Shown piece by piece: positions 22,101 to 25,108 of a DNA stretch of 25,108 bases (position 1 is its first letter; each line of letters starts with the position of its first letter). Origin of the DNA: Gammaproteobacteria bacterium RIFCSPHIGHO2_12_FULL_45_12 (GTDB lineage: Bacteria; Pseudomonadota; Gammaproteobacteria; DSM-16500). Under the pieces are notes generated by a model. The model worked only from the letters and a program-made list of their open reading frames with translations, did no database searches and was not told the origin of the DNA. Location of the stretch: positions 1 to 25,108 of the forward strand of contig MGYH01000036.1 in the NCBI GenBank assembly GCA_001801665.1. The letters are read 5' to 3'. Both the position numbers and the translations under genes were made by a program.

Positions 22101-23965
22101 TTTGATGCGTATGTCATATCAAAATCATTTATCCAAACACGGCTGCCATCTGAAAATTTGAATGAATAGGGACGCTCACTAATGATCTTTAGTCCCATAT
22201 TTTCAAATATGGGCAACACATCAGATAGTACAATGGTCTGTTCCGCGTGATATAACTTCAAACTTAAAATGTTGTCGCCATTGGCATGGCTAAACAACAT
22301 GGTTAATGGCGCGCCATCTGATAACGATTCAATTTTTTTAATGTCTAGAATGGCTTCTTTGGCAGAACAGGATTCAGTGTAACTGGTCGGAATGGCCTTG
22401 TGGTACTTGTCAAATAATGCTAATCCACGAGATTCTCCCAACTGTTCAACCAGCTCATCTTTCATTCTGTCAGACCAGGAATGGGCAATTTCAACTAATT
22501 TTTTCTCAAGCGCATCCACTTGATATTCAACGGGGTTTTTAGAATCAACCCGAATAAGAAAGTGCATTCTAGCCAGCACGGAATCTGAAAAATAAGTCGT
22601 AAAGGAACAAGCCTGACCTTTAAATGCCTTCATTAAAATATCTTTCATCGCCATTGCGAGAGTGGTGTTAAAAATCTCGCGCGGCACATACACCAGACAT
22701 GAAAAATAGCGATAAAACGCATCGCGTCTTACCAGGAGCCGAACCCGTCGTCTTTCTTTTAACTGCAAAATAGCAACCGTTAATTCAAGTAATTCTTCTT
22801 GCGTTGCCTGAAAGACATCATCACGAGGCAACGTTTCCAGTATATGCACCGCTTCTTTGCCGTCATGACTATCAGGCGGGAAATTTAAATCTTCCAGCAC
22901 CTTGTCAACTTTGTGTCTCAAAAATGGAATTTGCCGTGGATTGGTATGGTAAGCGGTTGAAGTATACAGGCCAATAAAGCGTCTTTCCCCAATTAATTCA
23001 CCCTTTTCATTAAAGCGCTTCACGCCAATATAATCGGTATACGCTTCTCGATGAACCGTTGAGATGGTATTGGTTTTGGCGATAATCAGGATGTTTTTGG
23101 AAAGCGCCATTTTGCGCGCTTGGGGCGGTAATTCCGCGTATGTTTTGGAGATTGATTTGCTGCTCTCCTCCCGCAGGACGCCTAAACCTGATCCACGCAC
23201 AATTTGCAGCGCACGATTGGTTCCATCACCAATTAACTTGTAATCACGCGCACCTAGAAAAGTAAAATTGTTATCAATTAACCAACGCAGAAAATCTCGT
23301 GATTCTGTCATTTCATCCGCTCCCACATTGGGGGGATTTTGTTCCAGCTCATGAAGACAGTCTTCCACGCGATCCACCATTTGACGCCAGTCAGCCACTG
23401 AGGCGCGTACATCTTTTAATACATTCTCAATATCGGCCTCAAGACTTGACATGGCTTCATGATCGATAAGCCGGTCAATTTCAATGTAAATGGGTGCTGT
23501 GCTACTTGCATTTGCTTCAGAAACGCCAGGCGCTAAAATTTCCACAATACGATGCTGATGATCCCTGATGACTTTTAATCCGCCAAAATGGATAATAAAA
23601 TGTATTTGAAAGCCATAGGAATTAACCACCATGCGCGCTGAGTCAACGACAAAGGGAATATCGTCATGCGAAATTTGAATGACTGTATGCGCCGCATTCC
23701 AGCCATCTTTAGACATAGTGGGATTAAACACTCTCACCTTGGCCGTTCCAGCGGCACGTTCACGCATAAAGTTCCATTGCGAGAGCAAAATGGCATATAG
23801 CTCTTCGATGGAGCGATCTTTTATATCGTCCACCGAGCAGGCTGCAAAATAGCGTTGGGAAAATAGCTGCAGCATGTGGCATTCTTTTAGGGGAGCGTGC
23901 CGCTTAATGTAATGATTGACGTCATCAATGATATGCTGGCTCTCGCCATTACTAACACCCTTCAT
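19124..23965 (-). CDS. gdhB: NAD-dependent glutamate dehydrogenase, large 180-kDa type
   Basis: Converts glutamate to 2-oxoglutarate and ammonia with NAD, linking amino-acid use to the TCA cycle. It has 1613 residues, the size of the GDH-180 (L_180) group. The N-terminal half holds ACT-like regulatory regions. The catalytic domain starts around residue 780: VPVGAKGGFVVK with the conserved lysine (about 840-850), IGIGDMAGDVFGNGMLL of the NAD-binding fold (about 980), WNGGIGTFVKA (about 1090) and AEGGNLGLTQLARIEYSLNGGIVNTDFIDNSAGVDCSDHEVNIKIL. A long helical C-terminal domain follows. ATG 23965 has GGGAG five bases upstream. The intact frame argues for use, consistent with an amino-acid-feeding lifestyle. 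Confidence 0.95.
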   Translation of the reverse strand: MKGVSNGESQHIIDDVNHYIKRHAPLKECHMLQLFSQRYFAACSVDDIKDRSIEELYAILLSQWNFMRERAAGTAKVRVFNPTMSKDGWNAAHTVIQISHDDIPFVVDSARMVVNSYGFQIHFIIHFGGLKVIRDHQHRIVEILAPGVSEANASSTAPIYIEIDRLIDHEAMSSLEADIENVLKDVRASVADWRQMVDRVEDCLHELEQNPPNVGADEMTESRDFLRWLIDNNFTFLGARDYKLIGDGTNRALQIVRGSGLGVLREESSKSISKTYAELPPQARKMALSKNILIIAKTNTISTVHREAYTDYIGVKRFNEKGELIGERRFIGLYTSTAYHTNPRQIPFLRHKVDKVLEDLNFPPDSHDGKEAVHILETLPRDDVFQATQEELLELTVAILQLKERRRVRLLVRRDAFYRYFSCLVYVPREIFNTTLAMAMKDILMKAFKGQACSFTTYFSDSVLARMHFLIRVDSKNPVEYQVDALEKKLVEIAHSWSDRMKDELVEQLGESRGLALFDKYHKAIPTSYTESCSAKEAILDIKKIESLSDGAPLTMLFSHANGDNILSLKLYHAEQTIVLSDVLPIFENMGLKIISERPYSFKFSDGSRVWINDFDMTYASNKNIDIDAIKDSFQEAFIKIWTQAAESDGFNRLVLEANLTWQETAMLRCYTKYLRQIGFTLSQNYIETALINNADITRALVQLFLLRFNPDNQTQDQQASADLIEYIEDSLEKVASLDEDRIIRRLLEIIQATTRTNYFQSLPDAGPKSYLSIKLDPELISDLPLPRPKYEIFVYSPQIEGIHLRAGKVARGGLRWSDRREDFRTEVLGLMKAQQVKNTVIVPVGAKGGFVVKAQTSEMSRDEYLAEGVKCYSTFICGMLDITDNIVDGKVMPPEKVVRYDEDDAYLVVAADKGTATFSDIANGIAQQYGFWMDDAFASGGSAGYDHKKMGITSRGVWVSVQRHFREIGINPEIDHFTVIGIGDMAGDVFGNGMLLSRRTKLLGAFNHLHIFIDPDPDAEKSFEERTRLFHLERSSWTDYNAELISEGGGVFNRSAKSIKLTPEIKHMLRTKKESMVPNELIRAMLKAPVDLIWNGGIGTFVKATGETHTDVGDRTNDAIRLDAPELCARVVAEGGNLGLTQLARIEYSLNGGIVNTDFIDNSAGVDCSDHEVNIKILLNRVIADGEMTKEQRNMLLEKMTGEVSRLVLLDNYEQTQMLSLETSVALQTTDLFRQYMNVLEKSGRLNRQLEYLPDEVTLLERKANNKPLTRPEIAMLMAYCKMYLKQDILACKVLGDEYFDKFLLTAFPEYLFENYLPQMKEHILRREIVATQLCKAITDRMGISFVDRLQRETGASISFIIKAFAAAESIFSMEEIWQQIAGLDNQVNTNVQNMMMLQLYYLIRRSTRWFLRNRKENMNIQQTVDEFHPLIVDLVKQLPRVLDQPDVEALNASIAYLVEQGVSLKLAKRVAGCNTLFTALDIVEASNKYNLNLTAVAKTYFMLGNRLELNWLRGQMNSFVVDNQWDELARAGYRDDIDRVQRKLCARVLQMKAKESTDKGIEDRIDRWVNRYQFLINRWQKLLADIKSTEAISFVAYSVILRELFDFAQAA

Positions 23966-23994
23966 ATACACTCCCGCCTAGTATTAATGAATAA

Positions 23995-24024
23995 ATTTTA
24001 GCTCTTATTAGTCTAACATCTCAA
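23995..24024 (-). promoter_or_regulatory. Promoter of gdh and downstream genes
   Basis: On the minus strand, TTGAGA (24024-24019), an 18-bp spacer and TAAAAT (24000-23995). Transcription would start near 23988, 23 bases before the gdh ATG. The -35 box lies in the last codons of tsaB. Confidence 0.5.
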
Positions 24025-24680
24025 CGAAGATAATTTGGAACAGCTTGACTCGCCGTGCCCCACTTTTTTTGTTCAAATAATGACCTCGCCAGAACGAGCA
24101 GTGCCTCGCCCGTTGGCGGCTGATCGGGGTGGATGGCTTTTGGTGCTTCGCCTAGAGAGTGAATCAAGCGAGGGGCGTTAATTTTCCAGGCATCGCCAAC
24201 GGCATAATAATCATGGCAACGGGCTATCCGGGGCAATGCATCAAGCGGATAAACCCTTTCCTTTCCCACCAGAACGGCCTCATCTTTCGCATTTATTTCA
24301 TAATAGGCGGTATAGACTTCCCCCATGCGCGCATCAAGCGCAAGCAATAGCTTCCTAAAGCGATGCGCCAGAAAGGCAGCTTGTGCCATGACGGCTAGCG
24401 ATGAGAGGCGAATGACTGGCAAATGGGCGGCAAACCCCATGCCTTGTGCCACACTGCTTGCAATACGTGTTCCCGTAAAACTGCCAGGGCCCGCGCCAAA
24501 CGCGATGGCGTCCAGTTGCGCGACGCGCAAGGATGCCTCGGAGAGTAATTGGTCAATCCGGGGTAAAAGAATGTGGGCTTGTTCCTTGGGGGCCGTTTCA
24601 TGAAGCACGCGTACCTGATCACCCTGCTGTAATGCAAGCGCCAACAGGGGAGATGAGGTATCAAAGGCCAAAATATTCAC
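24021..24680 (-). CDS. tsaB: TsaB, tRNA threonylcarbamoyladenosine biosynthesis factor
   Basis: A partner of TsaD and TsaE in adding the threonylcarbamoyl group to A37 of ANN-reading tRNAs. It has 219 residues. It shows MNILAFDTSSPLLALAL at the start, EQAHILLPRIDQLL, the family's GAGPGSFTGTRIASSVAQGMGFAAHLPVIRLSSLAVMA (about 62-99) and LLALDARMGEVYTAYYE. It has the ASKHA fold but lacks the metal-binding histidines of TsaD, as expected for TsaB. Its start overlaps the ferredoxin stop by 4 bp (ATGA), so translation is coupled to fdxA. Confidence 0.96.
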   Translation of the reverse strand: MNILAFDTSSPLLALALQQGDQVRVLHETAPKEQAHILLPRIDQLLSEASLRVAQLDAIAFGAGPGSFTGTRIASSVAQGMGFAAHLPVIRLSSLAVMAQAAFLAHRFRKLLLALDARMGEVYTAYYEINAKDEAVLVGKERVYPLDALPRIARCHDYYAVGDAWKINAPRLIHSLGEAPKAIHPDQPPTGEALLVLARSLFEQKKWGTASQAVPNYLR

Positions 24681-25033
24681 TTAGGCTCTCGGTTATCACC
24701 TTCGTTCCATGTTTTTTCAAGGTATTGAAGTTTATTGTCGGTTTCGGTCCATTGATCCGCATCCGGTGGTGCCTCTTTGCGTCGGGTAATCACCGGCCAA
24801 GTCTCAGCAAGCTCTGCATTTAACGCTAAAAAGGGTTGATATGACTCAGGCAGGTCGTCTTCAGAGTAAATGGCATTAACAGGGCACTCCGGCTCGCAAA
24901 GCGCGCAATCTATACACTCATCGGGGTTAATGACCAAAAAATTGGGGCCTTCGTAAAAGCAGTCCACAGGACAAACTTCAACGCAGTCAGTATATTTACA
25001 GCGTATGCACTTTTCGGTTACTACAAATGTCAT
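24677..25033 (-). CDS. fdxA: 7Fe ferredoxin (one 3Fe-4S and one 4Fe-4S cluster), FdxA/FdI type
   Basis: A 118-residue cytoplasmic electron carrier that closely follows Azotobacter ferredoxin I. Cluster cysteines by that pattern are C9, C17 and C50 for the 3Fe-4S cluster and C21, C40, C43 and C46 for the 4Fe-4S cluster (EKCIRCKYTDCVEVCPVDC, ECIDCALCEPECP). C12 and C25 are also conserved in FdI. The helical C-terminal extension (LNAELAETWPVITRRKEAPPDADQW...) is typical. ATG 25033 follows GAGAAATAGCG, a weak ribosome site. It starts the fdxA-tsaB unit; its promoter lies in or beyond the last 75 bases of the window. Confidence 0.96.
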   Translation of the reverse strand: MTFVVTEKCIRCKYTDCVEVCPVDCFYEGPNFLVINPDECIDCALCEPECPVNAIYSEDDLPESYQPFLALNAELAETWPVITRRKEAPPDADQWTETDNKLQYLEKTWNEGDNREPK

Positions 25034-25108
25034 CGCTATTTCTCACGCTACTTAGGCTCTAAAACCAGCGATTCCCGCTGAACATTTCGCGATGGGGGAT
25101 TCCAAAGG

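Noticed and set aside
1..25108. CRISPR arrays, rRNA and tRNA genes
   Set aside because: No regularly spaced repeats, no cloverleaf with a T-arm GGTTCGA-like box and no rRNA-like blocks were seen on reading.

Overview
The window is about 25 kb of chromosome from a Gram-negative gammaproteobacterium. It carries lpxH (lipid A synthesis), an MCE/Mla-type lipid transporter and a 17-kDa-antigen-type lipoprotein. It also has the asd / FimV-like / truA / accD gene order known from Pseudomonas and its relatives, a 180-kDa-class NAD glutamate dehydrogenase and an Azotobacter-type 7Fe ferredoxin. Several small unnamed proteins and the RT0821/Lpp0805-type lipoprotein suggest a Legionella/Coxiella-like lineage, but that placement is inference.

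Layout. (1) Positions 1-~1760: an IS200/IS605-family element with divergent tnpB (minus) and tnpA (plus). The window opens inside its right-end hairpin. (2) 1961-4165: a DUF3237-like gene, gloB and an unrecognised exported protein. (3) 4231-6704: an accessory patch with a tyrosine recombinase preceded by a perfect 13-bp inverted repeat with a 6-bp spacer, an orphan HicB-like antitoxin, and a 650-bp repeat-filled gap that includes a MITE-like element with 66-bp arms. (4) 6705-7488: a surface-antigen lipoprotein and a small two-helix membrane protein. (5) 7714-11000 (minus): an MCE transport operon in the order STAS-permease fusion, ATPase, MlaD-like protein and auxiliary lipoprotein, with a clear promoter at its head. 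(6) 11072-13301 (minus): a small unknown gene with a strong terminator, a DUF2147 protein, adk and a conserved unknown. (7) lpxH (plus) faces a CorA-family transporter (minus). (8) 15215-25033 (minus): fdxA-tsaB, then gdh, a haloalkane-dehalogenase-like protein, asd, a mini-FimV, truA and accD, tightly packed and probably cotranscribed in blocks.

Most genes are housekeeping. The points most worth a second look are the recombinase with a core-site-like inverted repeat, the dehalogenase homologue that has lost its nucleophile and both halide-binding residues, the 103-residue FimV remnant at the normal fimV locus, the IS605 TnpB with intact catalytic residues, and the unusual composite hairpin repeats between 6088 and 7710. 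No CRISPR array, rRNA or tRNA was seen.
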